Part shown: positions 41,091 through 49,489 of the stretch, piece after piece
Layout of the letters: every line of letters begins with the position of its first letter
Position numbering within the stretch: the stretch's first letter is position 1
From: Leifsonia soli
GTDB taxonomy: Bacteria > Actinomycetota > Actinomycetes > Actinomycetales > Microbacteriaceae
Reading direction: 5' to 3'
NCBI RefSeq assembly: GCF_013408745.1
Contig: NZ_JACCBJ010000001.1
Coordinates: 2,046,001-2,110,000, forward strand
DNA: 64,000 bases
Made by a program: the position numbers and the translations under genes
Notes under the pieces: generated by a model
What the model was told of the DNA's origin: nothing
Databases searched by the model: none
Seen by the model: only the letters and a program-made list of their open reading frames with translations

Positions 41091-41708
41091 TCATTCCGCC
41101 GCGGGCGCACCGTTCTGCCGGGGAGCTCGGAGCACCGTCACAGCGTCCGACGCGTCGAGACGCCCGGCGGGGGCGATGTCGGCGGGAACGGCGCCGGCGG
41201 CGACCCGCTCCTGGCCGGACACCGACGCCGTCAGCAGGTGCGCGACGGCACCGCGCAGACCGGTGAACGCGGCGCAGGCCGCCGCAGCCTCCGGAGAGGA
41301 GTAGTCGATGCCGACGGAAGCGAGCGCATCCACCACGGCGCCGGCGGCGAGCAGGTCCTCCACGGCGAAGCGGGTCGCGCCCGACGGTGTCGCACCGCCC
41401 GCGGCGACGAGAGCGATCATCGCGCGGCGGCCGAGACGGACCTGCTCGGCCAGGATCCAGCGGGCGACGGCGGAGGCATCGGTCAGTCCGGCGGCCAGCA
41501 CGGCCCCATCGCCGGGCAGCTCCGGCGCTGGGGCGTCGGCCAGCGCATCCACCCACACGACCACATCGGCGTCGGCCGCGACGGCCGCCGCGCCCTCGGC
41601 GGACCAGTCGAAGCGCACCTGGTACTTGGCCTGGCGGTGGGCGGCCGGAACGGCGCCGTCGATCGCGCTGCGGATGGTGTCGGAGTCGAGAGAGGCCGGC
41701 TGAGTCAC
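41091..41708 (-). CDS. ComB-like (2-phosphosulfolactate phosphatase family) protein
   Basis: The 205-residue protein resembles the ComB family: YQVRFDWSAEGAAAVAADADVVVWVDALADA at positions about 29-58 corresponds to the family's start, but the usual DVLSFSTA is not conserved. AALVAAGGATPSGATRFAVEDLLAAG (about 92-118) and AFTGLRGAVAHLLTASVSGQE follow the family layout. Actinobacterial members without coenzyme M synthesis probably act on another substrate. It starts at GTG, overlapping the EVE-domain gene stop. Confidence 0.65.
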   Translation of the reverse strand: MTQPASLDSDTIRSAIDGAVPAAHRQAKYQVRFDWSAEGAAAVAADADVVVWVDALADAPAPELPGDGAVLAAGLTDASAVARWILAEQVRLGRRAMIALVAAGGATPSGATRFAVEDLLAAGAVVDALASVGIDYSSPEAAAACAAFTGLRGAVAHLLTASVSGQERVAAGAVPADIAPAGRLDASDAVTVLRAPRQNGAPAAE

Positions 41709-42202
41709 CGGGCCATCGTAATGCGGCGGCTCGCGGCCGACGGCCGTGTTTCGCCCGGTGACGGCCGCATCTGCCGCCGGATCAGCTCGAAGTCGTGGCG
41801 GGTGAGCTCGATGAGTCCGCGCCGCAGCTGGTAGCCCCAGTCGGGTCGATCGCGCGTGAAGTCCAGCGCGCCCAGCAGCGGGCGGACGGGCGTCGCCACG
41901 GCGTCATGGTCCCACTCGACCCGTCGCCGCCACGGCTTGAAGTCGGACGCCGGACCCTGCATCGCCGGCCCCTGCGTCACCTGGAACACCTCGTCGTCGG
42001 CGAGACGGCCGACCGCCGTGAACTGCTTGAGCGGCTCGCCGTCCGGGTACGACGCCCGCGGCGAATAGAACACGAAGCCGTCGGCCGCGCCCATCCGCTC
42101 GAGCGGCGCCCGGGCGCCGTGGTTGACCTGCGCGAAGCCGCCCGCCACGCCGCGGAGAACGTGATCGAGCTGCACAACGCCCAGCCAGTAACGGATCGCC
42201 AT
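41705..42202 (-). CDS. EVE-domain protein (UPF0310 family)
   Basis: The 165-residue protein begins MAIRYWLGVVQLDHVLRG and continues with GGFAQVNHGARAPLERM and GFVFYSPR, the UPF0310/EVE pattern. EVE domains are PUA-like and bind modified bases. In other bacteria they often accompany restriction systems, but none is here. The start 42202 is preferred over an upstream in-frame start because TACAAC lies exactly six bases before the ATG and GGGAG lies close to it. It overlaps the ComB-like gene downstream by GTGA. Confidence 0.88.
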   Translation of the reverse strand: MAIRYWLGVVQLDHVLRGVAGGFAQVNHGARAPLERMGAADGFVFYSPRASYPDGEPLKQFTAVGRLADDEVFQVTQGPAMQGPASDFKPWRRRVEWDHDAVATPVRPLLGALDFTRDRPDWGYQLRRGLIELTRHDFELIRRQMRPSPGETRPSAASRRITMAR

Positions 42203-42302
42203 GCTCCCGTTGTAGCGCACACCACCGTCAGCCGTGTCGAAACCGGCGCATCCCGTTCGACGCAGGGATGACTCCACACGCGTTCGACGAGAGGATGGGA
42301 CC

Positions 42303-42638
42303 ATGCGTTACGTGCTGATGGCGCAGGCCGAGGAGGGCGACGGCGCCGAGCCGGCCGTCCGGGACCGCGCCGCGCTCGACCGGTACGAGCAGGAGCTCGT
42401 GCGCGCCGGTGTGCTGCTCGCGGCCGAAGCGTTGGAGCCCGTCGGGACCGGCGTGCGCATCCGCTTCGACGGCGAGAGCCCCACGCCGGACCGCTCTCCT
42501 GACGCGGGCACCCGGGTGACCGCCCTGTGGACGCTGCAGACGGCCGGCGAGGACGAGGCGCTGGAGTGGGCCCGCCGGCTGCCGCTGACGAGCGGGAGCG
42601 TGGAGGTGCGCCGCGTGGCGGGCGACGCGGGGCGATGA
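42303..42638 (+). CDS. YCII/DGPF-domain protein partnered with an ECF42 sigma factor
   Basis: The 111-residue protein starts MRYVLMAQAEEGD and has the YCII ferredoxin-like fold, with LERYE/LDRYEQEL, GVLLAAEALEPVGTG and SGSVEVRRV. This class is repeatedly found beside ECF42 sigma factors and is thought to be their target or modulator. Its stop overlaps the sigma factor ATG as ATGA at 42635-42638. A GAGGATGGGACC ribosome-like stretch precedes the ATG. Confidence 0.9.
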   Translation: MRYVLMAQAEEGDGAEPAVRDRAALDRYEQELVRAGVLLAAEALEPVGTGVRIRFDGESPTPDRSPDAGTRVTALWTLQTAGEDEALEWARRLPLTSGSVEVRRVAGDAGR

Positions 42639-43915
42639 CCGACGGCGAGCGGCGCGACGAGACCCGTCGCACGGTCGAGTCGGTGTGGCGCATAGAATCC
42701 GGGCGCCTCATCGCGGGGCTCGCCCGCTCCACCGGCGACGTCGGCCTGGCCGAGGAGCTGGCTCAGGATGCGCTCGTCGCCGCCCTCGAGCAGTGGCCGG
42801 TCAGCGGCATCCCGCGCAATCCCGGCGCCTGGCTGACCACCGTCGCGAAGCGCCGCGCGGTCGACGGATGGCGCAGGCGGGAGCGCCTCGACGACCGCTA
42901 CGCCGCCATCGCCCACGACCTCGAGCAGGAGCTCGGATCGGACGACCCGGCACGCGTCGCGCAGGAGCCGATCGGGGACGACCTGCTCCGCCTCGTCTTC
43001 GTCGCATGCCATCCCGTCCTCCCGCAGGCGGCCCGCGTCGCCCTCACCTTGAAGCTGCTCGGCGGCCTCTCGACGGAGGAGATCGCCCGGGCGTTCCTCG
43101 TCCCGCCCGCGACCATGGCGCAGCGCATCGTCCGGGCCAAGCGCACCCTCAGCGCGGCCGGCGTGCCGTTCGAGGTGCCGGAACGCGCGGAGTTCCCCGA
43201 GCGGCTCGCCTCGGTGCTGGAGGTCGTCTACCTGATCTTCAACGAGGGGTATTCGGCCACAGCGGGCGACGACTGGATGCGACCCGACCTCTGCCGGGAG
43301 GCGCTGCGGCTCGGTCGCGTGCTCGCCGAGCTGACGCCGCGCGAACCTGAGGTGCACGGACTGGTCGCGCTGATGGAGTTCCAGGCATCCCGGCTCGGAG
43401 CCCGGACCGCGGACGACGGCACCCCCATCCTGCTGCAGGATCAGGACAGGGCCCGCTGGGACCGCCTTCTCATCGGCCGCGGCGTCGCCGCCCTGGAGCG
43501 TTCCGACGCCCTGCGGCTCAGCAGGCGGCCGCCGGTCAGCCGCGGGCCGTACGCGCTGCAGGCGGCCATCGCGGCCTGCCACGCGACCGCCCCGACCCCG
43601 GACGCGACGGACTGGGAGGAGATCGTCGCGCTCTACGGCGCCCTCGGCGAGCTGCGGCCGTCCGCCGTCGTCGAGCTCAACCGCGCGGTCGCCCTGTCGA
43701 TGGCCTACGGACCGGAAGCCGGGCTCGAAGTCGTCGACCGGCTGGCGATCGATGGCACCCTCGCTTCGTACCATCTGCTGCCGTCGGTGCGCGCAGACCT
43801 GCTGCTGCGGCTGGGCCGCCGGGACGAGGCGCGGCAGGAGTTCCAGCGCGCCGCCGCCATGACCGGCAACGCCCGCGAACGGGAGCTGCTGCTGGCGCGC
43901 GCCGACGAAGCCTGA
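42635..43915 (+). CDS. ECF sigma factor with long C-terminal TPR-like extension (ECF42 type)
   Basis: The 426-residue protein has sigma region 2 (about 15-80, ELAQDALVAALEQWP, NPGAWLTTVAKRRAVDGWRR) and region 4 (about 125-180, LTLKLLGGLSTEEIARAFLV). About 240 further residues include VVYLIFNEGYSA, LGRVLAELTPREPEVHGLVALME and helical repeats. This extended architecture and the overlapping YCII gene define ECF42. No anti-sigma factor is adjacent, as usual for the group, where the extension itself controls activity. It probably transcribes its own YCII gene; the inducing stress is unknown. Confidence 0.95.
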   Translation: MTDGERRDETRRTVESVWRIESGRLIAGLARSTGDVGLAEELAQDALVAALEQWPVSGIPRNPGAWLTTVAKRRAVDGWRRRERLDDRYAAIAHDLEQELGSDDPARVAQEPIGDDLLRLVFVACHPVLPQAARVALTLKLLGGLSTEEIARAFLVPPATMAQRIVRAKRTLSAAGVPFEVPERAEFPERLASVLEVVYLIFNEGYSATAGDDWMRPDLCREALRLGRVLAELTPREPEVHGLVALMEFQASRLGARTADDGTPILLQDQDRARWDRLLIGRGVAALERSDALRLSRRPPVSRGPYALQAAIAACHATAPTPDATDWEEIVALYGALGELRPSAVVELNRAVALSMAYGPEAGLEVVDRLAIDGTLASYHLLPSVRADLLLRLGRRDEARQEFQRAAAMTGNARERELLLARADEA

Positions 43916-43968
43916 GGAACCGCCCATCCCTCGGCCCGCTGCGGCCGGGTTGGGGAGACACTGGGATC

Positions 43969-44535
43969 ATGCGCGTGCTCCTCAAGCTGACGCTCGACTG
44001 CGATCCGGATGCCGCCTGGCGTGCCCTGCAGAGCCCGACGGCGTTCCGCGAGGTCGCCCTGCCCTGGCTCGACTTCCGGTCGGATGAGCCGGGCGGGTTC
44101 CCGACGCGGTGGGGCTCGGAGCACCGCGTGCGGGTGAAGGCGCTCGGTGCGTTCACCGTCGGCACCCAGGCCATCCGGCTCGACACGCTGCGGTCGACCG
44201 ATCCGCGCGAGCGGGCGACGCGCATCCTGCACGACAGCGGCGGCGGCACCGGAGGGATGCTGTCCGCGATTCCCCGCCTGGACCACCGGATGGCGATCGC
44301 CCCGGACCCCGCCGGTCCGGACGAGCACGGGCGGCTGCGAACCCTCTACCGCGACCAGCTGATCGTCCGCGCCGGCGCGCTCACGCCCGTCGCCTGGTAC
44401 GCCTTCTGGCTGTTCTGGCAGTGGCGCGGCCTGCGCCTGCGGCAGCTGGCGCCCACCTGGGCCTACGATCCCGAAGTGCGGACTCCGGCAGACGCGGAGG
44501 CCGCGGGCGACACCACGAAACCGGAGGACAGATGA
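43969..44535 (+). CDS. SRPBCC/START-like unknown protein
   Basis: The 188-residue protein begins MRVLLKLTLDCDPDAAWRALQSPTAF, typical of the SRPBCC fold opening strand and helix. The remainder has IPRLDHRMA, YRDQLIVRAG and a C-terminal hydrophobic/aromatic stretch YAFWLFWQWRG. The family is not certain. GACACT lies six bases before the ATG. It overlaps the DUF1684 gene by ATGA at 44532-44535, so the two form an operon. Confidence 0.75.
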   Translation: MRVLLKLTLDCDPDAAWRALQSPTAFREVALPWLDFRSDEPGGFPTRWGSEHRVRVKALGAFTVGTQAIRLDTLRSTDPRERATRILHDSGGGTGGMLSAIPRLDHRMAIAPDPAGPDEHGRLRTLYRDQLIVRAGALTPVAWYAFWLFWQWRGLRLRQLAPTWAYDPEVRTPADAEAAGDTTKPEDR

Positions 44536-45242
44536 CGAACGCCGAACCCCTCACCGGTGGAGACGTGCCCGGAGGAGACGTGCCCGGCGGACAGACCGGC
44601 GCCGTGACCCGTGCGGTCACGGCCGTGCAGACCGCGGACTGGCGGCGACGGGTGTTCGCCCTGTACGCGTCCGTCCGCCGGCTCGCCGGTCACGACCCGG
44701 CCGAGGCCCACGCGCACTGGGTGTCGTGCCGCAACGACCTGTTCTCGTCGCATCCCGCGTCGCCGCTGCTGCCCGAGGACCGCGAGGGCTTCACCGGGCT
44801 CCCGGTGACGCCGTACGACCCCGACTGGCGGTTCGAGCTGCCGATCCGCCCGGCCGCCGAGGCGACGCGGATGGACGTGGAGACCGGCACGGACGGCGTC
44901 GTCCCGTTCGAGCTGCTCGGGACGGTCCGCGTCCCGCTGGCGGGCACGCTGGACGTCTGGCGGCTGTCGTCGTACGGCGGCGGCCTGTTCGTCCCCGTCA
45001 AGGACGCCCTGGCCGGGCGCCCCGGAGGCACGTACGGCGGCGGGCGCTACCTGATCGACACCATCAAGGGCGCCGACCTGGGGCTCGACACGGATGAGGG
45101 CGAGGCCTCGCTGGTGCTCGACTTCAACTTCGCCTACAACCCGTCGTGCGCCTACGACCCCGCCTGGGCGTGCCCGCTCGCGCAGGCCGGCAACACCCTC
45201 CCCGTCGAGATCCCCGTCGGCGAGCGCTACCCCGGCACCTGA
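44532..45242 (+). CDS. DUF1684 family protein
   Basis: The 236-residue protein matches DUF1684: HWVSCRNDLFSSHPASPL, GLPVTPYDPDWRF, LWVPVKD-type LFVPVKDALAG, GTYGGGRYLIDTIKG and the C-terminal LDFNFAYNPSCAYDPAWACPLA (positions about 200-221). The C-terminal block is the strongest hallmark. The function is unknown. Coding starts at ATG 44532, overlapping the previous stop. A 15-base tandem repeat near the N-terminus encodes GGDVPGGDVPGG. Confidence 0.92.
   Translation: MTNAEPLTGGDVPGGDVPGGQTGAVTRAVTAVQTADWRRRVFALYASVRRLAGHDPAEAHAHWVSCRNDLFSSHPASPLLPEDREGFTGLPVTPYDPDWRFELPIRPAAEATRMDVETGTDGVVPFELLGTVRVPLAGTLDVWRLSSYGGGLFVPVKDALAGRPGGTYGGGRYLIDTIKGADLGLDTDEGEASLVLDFNFAYNPSCAYDPAWACPLAQAGNTLPVEIPVGERYPGT
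44559..44588. repeat. 15-bp tandem repeat, two copies
   Basis: GGAGACGTGCCCGGA/C occurs twice in frame in the DUF1684 gene, encoding GDVPG repeats in a probably disordered N-terminus. Confidence 0.9.
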
Positions 45243-45271
45243 CCCGCACCCCGCTCCCCGCTCCCCCGCAC

Positions 45272-45349
45272 CCCCCACCGTCGAGTCCGCGAATTTTGTA
45301 CGTTTTCGCGGGGCCCCGCGTGCAGTTTTTGCGGACTCGACGGTGGGGG
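45272..45349. terminator. Nested 19-bp perfect inverted repeat between convergent genes
   Basis: Arms 45272-45290 and 45331-45349 (core ACCGTCGAGTCCGC / GCGGACTCGACGGT) are perfectly complementary. The 40-base loop contains an inner palindrome CGCGGGGCCCCGCG (45307-45320) followed on the plus strand by TGCAGTTTTT, a good terminator for the DUF1684 gene. The outer arm abuts the stop of the HelR-like gene, so it may terminate both transcripts. Alternatively it is a dispersed palindromic element. Confidence 0.75.
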
Positions 45350-47578
45350 TCAGCGCGCGACGAGGGTGAGGCGCTGGGTCGGGCGGGTCATCGCGACGTA
45401 GAGGGATGCGGCGCCGCGCGGCGACTCGGCGGCCAGCGCATCCGGGTCGGCCAGCACCACCGCGTCGAACTCGAGGCCCTTCGCCTCGTAGCCGGTGAGC
45501 ACGGCGATCGGGCGGCTCAGGCCGGTCGCGCCGCGTCCCGCTGCGTCTCCGAAGCGCTCCTCCACCGCGGCGGCGACCTCCGGCAGGTCCGACGCGGTCG
45601 TGATCACCGCGAGCGTCCCGCCGTCGTCGATGCCGCGATCGTGCGCGACGGCACCGGCGACGGCCGCGGCGAGCGCCGCATCCCCGCGCTCCGCCGTGAC
45701 GCGGCGGATCGGCCAGTCGCCCTCGCGGACGGCACGCGTCGGCGTGATCGGCAGGCCGGCGGAGGAGGCGATGCGCTCCGCCTCGCGGGTGATCTGCGCG
45801 GGCGTGCGGTAGTTGACCGTCAGCTCCTCCAGACGCCAGGCGTCCTTGAAGATCGGGTTCAGCGCGTCCTGCCAGCTCGTCGCTCCGGAGGCGGACGCGA
45901 CCTGGGCGATGTCGCCGACGATCGTGAACGACTTCATCGGGCAGCGTCGCACGAGCACCCGCCACTGCATCGGCGACAGCTCCTGCGCCTCGTCCACGAC
46001 GACGTGACCGTACGTCCAGCTGCGGTCGGCGGCGGCCCGCTCCGCCGTCGTCCCGCGGTCGGCCTGCTCGGCGAAGCCGTCGGCCAGCTGCTCGGCGCTC
46101 ACCAGCCCCTGGACGCCCATGTTGCGGATGGCCGCCCGCGCGTTCTCCAGGTCGCGCTTGCGCTGGCGGTCGCGCTCCCGGTCGGCGGGGTCGGGGCGGC
46201 CCGGGAAGTCGCCCAGCAGCTCGGCGGCCTCGTCGAGCAGGGGGACGTCGGAGACGGTGAAGGGCTCGGTGCGGTCGCGGTGCAGCGCGTCCCTCTGCTG
46301 CTCCGTCCAGCGCGGCGCCAGCTCGGCGAGCCAGGCGGGACGGGCGTAGAGGTCCTGCAGCAGCTTCTGCGGCGTCAGCGGCAGCCATGCCGTGTTGAGG
46401 AGCACGCGCACGTCGTACGAGGTGCGCAGGTCTTCGCGCAGCACCTTCAGGTCGGCGTCGTCGATCGTCGAACCGGAGGCGCGCAGCTGCGCCGCCAGCT
46501 GATCGGTGAGCTCAGCGAGGGCGTGCTTGACGAACGTCACGCGCGCGACGTTGTGCGGCTTGCCGGTGCGCTGGGCCTTGGCGATGGCGCGCTGGATGAG
46601 GTCGGGCGCGACCACCAGACGCTCGTTGTCGACGACGATGGTCTGCTCGTCGGCCGGCGCCTTCTGCCGCGACTTCACGGCCCGCGAGAGCAGCCGGGCC
46701 ATCTGGGCAGAGCCCTTCAGGATGGCGGCCTCCGGTGCATCCTCCGCGGTCGCCTCGACGCCCGGGAACAGCTCACCGAGCGTCGACAGGACGACGCCGG
46801 TCTCGCCGAGCGACGGCAGGACGGCCTCGATGTAGCGCAGGAACGCCGTCGACGGGCCGACGACCAGGACGCCGGAGGTGCTCAGCCGCTGACGGTTCGC
46901 GTACAGCAGGTAGGCCGCACGGTGCAGGGCCACCGCGGTCTTGCCGGTGCCGGGGCCGCCCTGCACGACCAGCGCGCCGCGGAGGTCGGAGCGGATGATG
47001 CGGTCCTGCTCGGCCTGGATGGTCGCGACGATGTCGTGCATCCGGCCGGTCCGCTGCGCGGTCAGCGCGGCGAGCAGTGCGCCCTCGCCCTGCACCTGCT
47101 CCCCAGCGCTGCCGCCGTCGAGCAGGGACTCGTCGAAGACCTCATCGTCGATGCGGGTCACCTGGCGGCCCGACATCGTCAGGTGCCGCCGCGCGCGCAC
47201 GCCCATCGGCTCGCTCGCCGTCGCCTGGTAGAAGGCGCCGGCCTGCTGCGCGCGCCAGTCGACCAGGAGGGAGCGCTGGTCGTCGTCGCGCAGGCCGACG
47301 CGGCCGATGTAGCGGTGGTCGCAGCCGTCCACCGGCTCGTCCAGCAGCAGACGGCCGAACACCAGACGTGCGTCGACATCCCGCAGCTGGGTGAGCTGGT
47401 CCTCGTAGAGGCGCGCGAAGGCGTCGCGCTCGCTACGCGCCTGATGGTTGCTCCCCACGCTGTCGCGGCGCACGCGGGCCAGCCGCTCCTCCGTCTCGGA
47501 ACGCAGCTCGTCCAGCCGCTGATACAGCCCAGCGACCACGGCGCGCTCGCGTTCGAGCTCCGATTCCAGCACGCCCAT
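45350..47578 (-). CDS. HelD/HelR-like RNA polymerase recycling ATPase
   Basis: The 742-residue superfamily-1 helicase-like ATPase opens with a long N-terminal coiled coil (about 1-60, ESELERERAVVAGLYQRLDELR), then a HelD-type domain. The Walker A GGPGTGKTA lies at about 205-213, VVVDEAQELSPMQW near 525 and C-terminal LTGYEAKGLEFDAVVLADP and YVAMTRPTQRLTLV. HelD/HelR proteins enter the RNA polymerase channels and strip stalled or rifamycin-bound polymerase from DNA. The ATG 47578 has AGAGG at good spacing. It diverges from a DEAD-box helicase. Which HelD subclass it belongs to needs phylogeny. Confidence 0.88.
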   Translation of the reverse strand: MGVLESELERERAVVAGLYQRLDELRSETEERLARVRRDSVGSNHQARSERDAFARLYEDQLTQLRDVDARLVFGRLLLDEPVDGCDHRYIGRVGLRDDDQRSLLVDWRAQQAGAFYQATASEPMGVRARRHLTMSGRQVTRIDDEVFDESLLDGGSAGEQVQGEGALLAALTAQRTGRMHDIVATIQAEQDRIIRSDLRGALVVQGGPGTGKTAVALHRAAYLLYANRQRLSTSGVLVVGPSTAFLRYIEAVLPSLGETGVVLSTLGELFPGVEATAEDAPEAAILKGSAQMARLLSRAVKSRQKAPADEQTIVVDNERLVVAPDLIQRAIAKAQRTGKPHNVARVTFVKHALAELTDQLAAQLRASGSTIDDADLKVLREDLRTSYDVRVLLNTAWLPLTPQKLLQDLYARPAWLAELAPRWTEQQRDALHRDRTEPFTVSDVPLLDEAAELLGDFPGRPDPADRERDRQRKRDLENARAAIRNMGVQGLVSAEQLADGFAEQADRGTTAERAAADRSWTYGHVVVDEAQELSPMQWRVLVRRCPMKSFTIVGDIAQVASASGATSWQDALNPIFKDAWRLEELTVNYRTPAQITREAERIASSAGLPITPTRAVREGDWPIRRVTAERGDAALAAAVAGAVAHDRGIDDGGTLAVITTASDLPEVAAAVEERFGDAAGRGATGLSRPIAVLTGYEAKGLEFDAVVLADPDALAAESPRGAASLYVAMTRPTQRLTLVAR

Positions 47579-47658
47579 GGCCACCTCTCGTTTCCGGGCC
47601 GACAGTCTACGACCTCGGGATGAGAGTGCGCTCCCAGCACTCGTACGGCCGGATGCTC

Positions 47659-47831
47659 TATGGTGGAGGAAGCGGGCGACGAATCTGCCCGCGGCGTCGT
47701 AGAACGCTTCGCGTCGCGCCGGGCCAATGGCCCCGCCGCGCTTCTCTTCATACGGCGAACGATCGCGCCGCTCGGTGCGCTCGCCATTTCCCCGGTCCGC
47801 CCCTGCCGACCGGGTCGATGCCTGAAAGGCA
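47659..47831 (+). promoter_or_regulatory. Long structured leader of the DEAD-box helicase gene
   Basis: TATGGT at 47659-47664 is a candidate -10, giving a leader of about 165 bases. Two inverted repeats near its end are CCCGGT...ACCGGG (47791-47814) and TGCCT-GAA-AGGCA (47819-47831). The latter sequesters the AAGG of the ribosome site. Long structured leaders are known for cold-inducible RNA helicases; here it is inferred. Confidence 0.45.
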
Positions 47832-47836
47832 CATCC

Positions 47837-49429
47837 TTGACTCTCTCCTTCGCCGAACTCGGCGTACCCGCTCCGCTCGTCGCCGTCCTCACGGCCGACG
47901 GCAAGACGACCCCGTTCCCGATCCAGGCCGACACGCTTCCCGACGCCCTCGCGGGCAAGGACGTGCTGGGCCGCGGTAAGACCGGCTCCGGCAAGACCAT
48001 CGCCTTCGCCCTGCCGCTCGTCGCGCGCCTCGGAACCGTCCTCGCCGGCGGTCGCCGCCGTCCCGGACGCCCGCTGGCCCTCGTGCTGGCGCCGACCCGC
48101 GAGCTCGCCACCCAGATCGCGACCGCCTTCCGTCCACTCGCCGACGCCTACGGGCTGCGCGTCTCGACCGTCTTCGGCGGCGTCTCGCAGAACAAGCAGG
48201 TCGCCGAGCTGAAGGCCGGCGTCGACATCCTCGTCGCCTGCCCCGGCCGCCTCGAAGACCTCATGAAGCAGGGATTCGTGAACCTCGACGCCGTCGAGAT
48301 CACCGTGCTCGACGAAGCCGACCACATGGCCGACCTCGGCTTCCTGCCGGTCGTCACGCGCATCCTCACCGCAACGCCCGCCGACGGGCAGCGCCTGCTG
48401 TTCTCGGCCACGCTGGACAACGGCGTGGACAAGCTCGTCAAGCGCTTCCTGCACTCCCCCGTCCTGCACTCCGTCGACGACGCGAACAGCCCCGTCGAGG
48501 CGATGACCCACCACGTGCTGCAGGTGGAGACCCCGGAGGAGAAGAAGGACCTGGTGGAGGCGCTCGCCTCCGGCACCGGTCGCCGCATCCTCTTCACCCG
48601 CACCAAGCACCAGGCGAAGAAGCTCGCCAAGCAGCTCACCGCGTCCGGCATCCCGGCCGTCGACCTGCACGGCAACCTCGCCCAGGCCGCGCGCGACCGC
48701 AACCTGGCCGCCTTCGGCCAGGGCGACGTGAAGGTGCTCGTCGCGACCGACGTCGCCGCCCGCGGCGTGCACGTCGACAACGTCGAGCTCGTCGTCCACG
48801 TCGACCCGCCGGCGGAGCACAAGGCGTACCTCCACCGCTCCGGGCGCACCGCCCGCGCGGGCAGCGCCGGCGACGTCGTGACCGTCATGCTCTCGGCCCA
48901 GGCGGGCGACGTGAAGACGCTGCTCCGCAAGGCCGCCATCGACGCCACCCCGCAGCGCGTCACCGCGACCTCGACCGCCGTCGTCAGCCTCGTCGGCGAC
49001 GTGGCGCCCCGCGTCGCGCCGTCGCTGCACGTGCCGCAGTCGACCGGCGGCGGGATGTCGCAGGGCGCGAACGCGCAGCGCAAGCGTGCGCGCCGCTCCG
49101 GCGGCCAGGGTGCCGGCACGGCGTCCGGCTCCGGCCGTGGCGGCCAGGGCGGCGGCTCCGGCCGTGGCGGCCAGGGCGGCGGCAACGGCCGTGGCGGCCA
49201 GCCTGCAGGTAACGGCTCCGGTCGTGGCGCAGGCAACGGCTCCGGCTCGCACGGCGCTGCCGCGGGCGGCGGAACCGCGGGCGGCTCGCGCCGTCGCGGC
49301 GGATCCCAGCGTCCCGCCGGCGCGCAGTCGGCCGGCGCGTCCCGCTCCGGCGGAGCTCCGCGCGCGACCGCGGGCCACGGCGACACCTCGGTGCGTCGCG
49401 GCAACGGCTCGCGCCGCGCCCAGGGCTGA
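47837..49429 (+). CDS. DEAD-box RNA helicase with RGG-like Gly-rich tail
   Basis: The start is taken as TTG 47837, seven bases after AAAGG; in-frame starts farther upstream lie in the leader and lack family similarity. The 530-residue protein has the Q-motif region FAELGVPAPLVAVL, the Walker A GRGKTGSGKT (about 45), PTRELATQI, DEAD box LDEADHMADLG (about 155), SATLD and motif VI HRSGRTARAG. A Gly/Arg/Ser/Gln tail of about 115 residues with RGG-type repeats follows, probably binding RNA non-specifically. Likely roles are ribosome assembly and mRNA turnover, often cold-induced. A strong terminator follows. Confidence 0.93.
   Translation: MTLSFAELGVPAPLVAVLTADGKTTPFPIQADTLPDALAGKDVLGRGKTGSGKTIAFALPLVARLGTVLAGGRRRPGRPLALVLAPTRELATQIATAFRPLADAYGLRVSTVFGGVSQNKQVAELKAGVDILVACPGRLEDLMKQGFVNLDAVEITVLDEADHMADLGFLPVVTRILTATPADGQRLLFSATLDNGVDKLVKRFLHSPVLHSVDDANSPVEAMTHHVLQVETPEEKKDLVEALASGTGRRILFTRTKHQAKKLAKQLTASGIPAVDLHGNLAQAARDRNLAAFGQGDVKVLVATDVAARGVHVDNVELVVHVDPPAEHKAYLHRSGRTARAGSAGDVVTVMLSAQAGDVKTLLRKAAIDATPQRVTATSTAVVSLVGDVAPRVAPSLHVPQSTGGGMSQGANAQRKRARRSGGQGAGTASGSGRGGQGGGSGRGGQGGGNGRGGQPAGNGSGRGAGNGSGSHGAAAGGGTAGGSRRRGGSQRPAGAQSAGASRSGGAPRATAGHGDTSVRRGNGSRRAQG
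49127..49201. repeat. 27-bp tandem repeat encoding SGRGGQGG units
   Basis: Two perfect 27-base units (49127-49153, 49154-49180) and a third variant copy encode GSGRGGQGG repeats in the helicase tail. Length polymorphism between strains is likely. Confidence 0.9.
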
Positions 49430-49452
49430 CGCCCCTTCGCTCCCGACCGCTG

Positions 49453-49481
49453 ACGCGGGCGTTCCGATGGAACGCCCGCGT
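49453..49481. terminator. Bidirectional terminator between convergent genes
   Basis: Perfect 13-bp arms ACGCGGGCGTTCC and GGAACGCCCGCGT with a 3-base loop lie 23 bases after the helicase stop, followed on the plus strand by TCGTCGTTT. The convergent membrane protein ends 8 bases away on the other side. Confidence 0.88.
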
Positions 49482-49489
49482 TCGTCGTT

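Noticed and set aside
44559..44588. Short tandem repeat considered as CRISPR-like
   Set aside because: Only two 15-base units, without spacers, inside a coding sequence.
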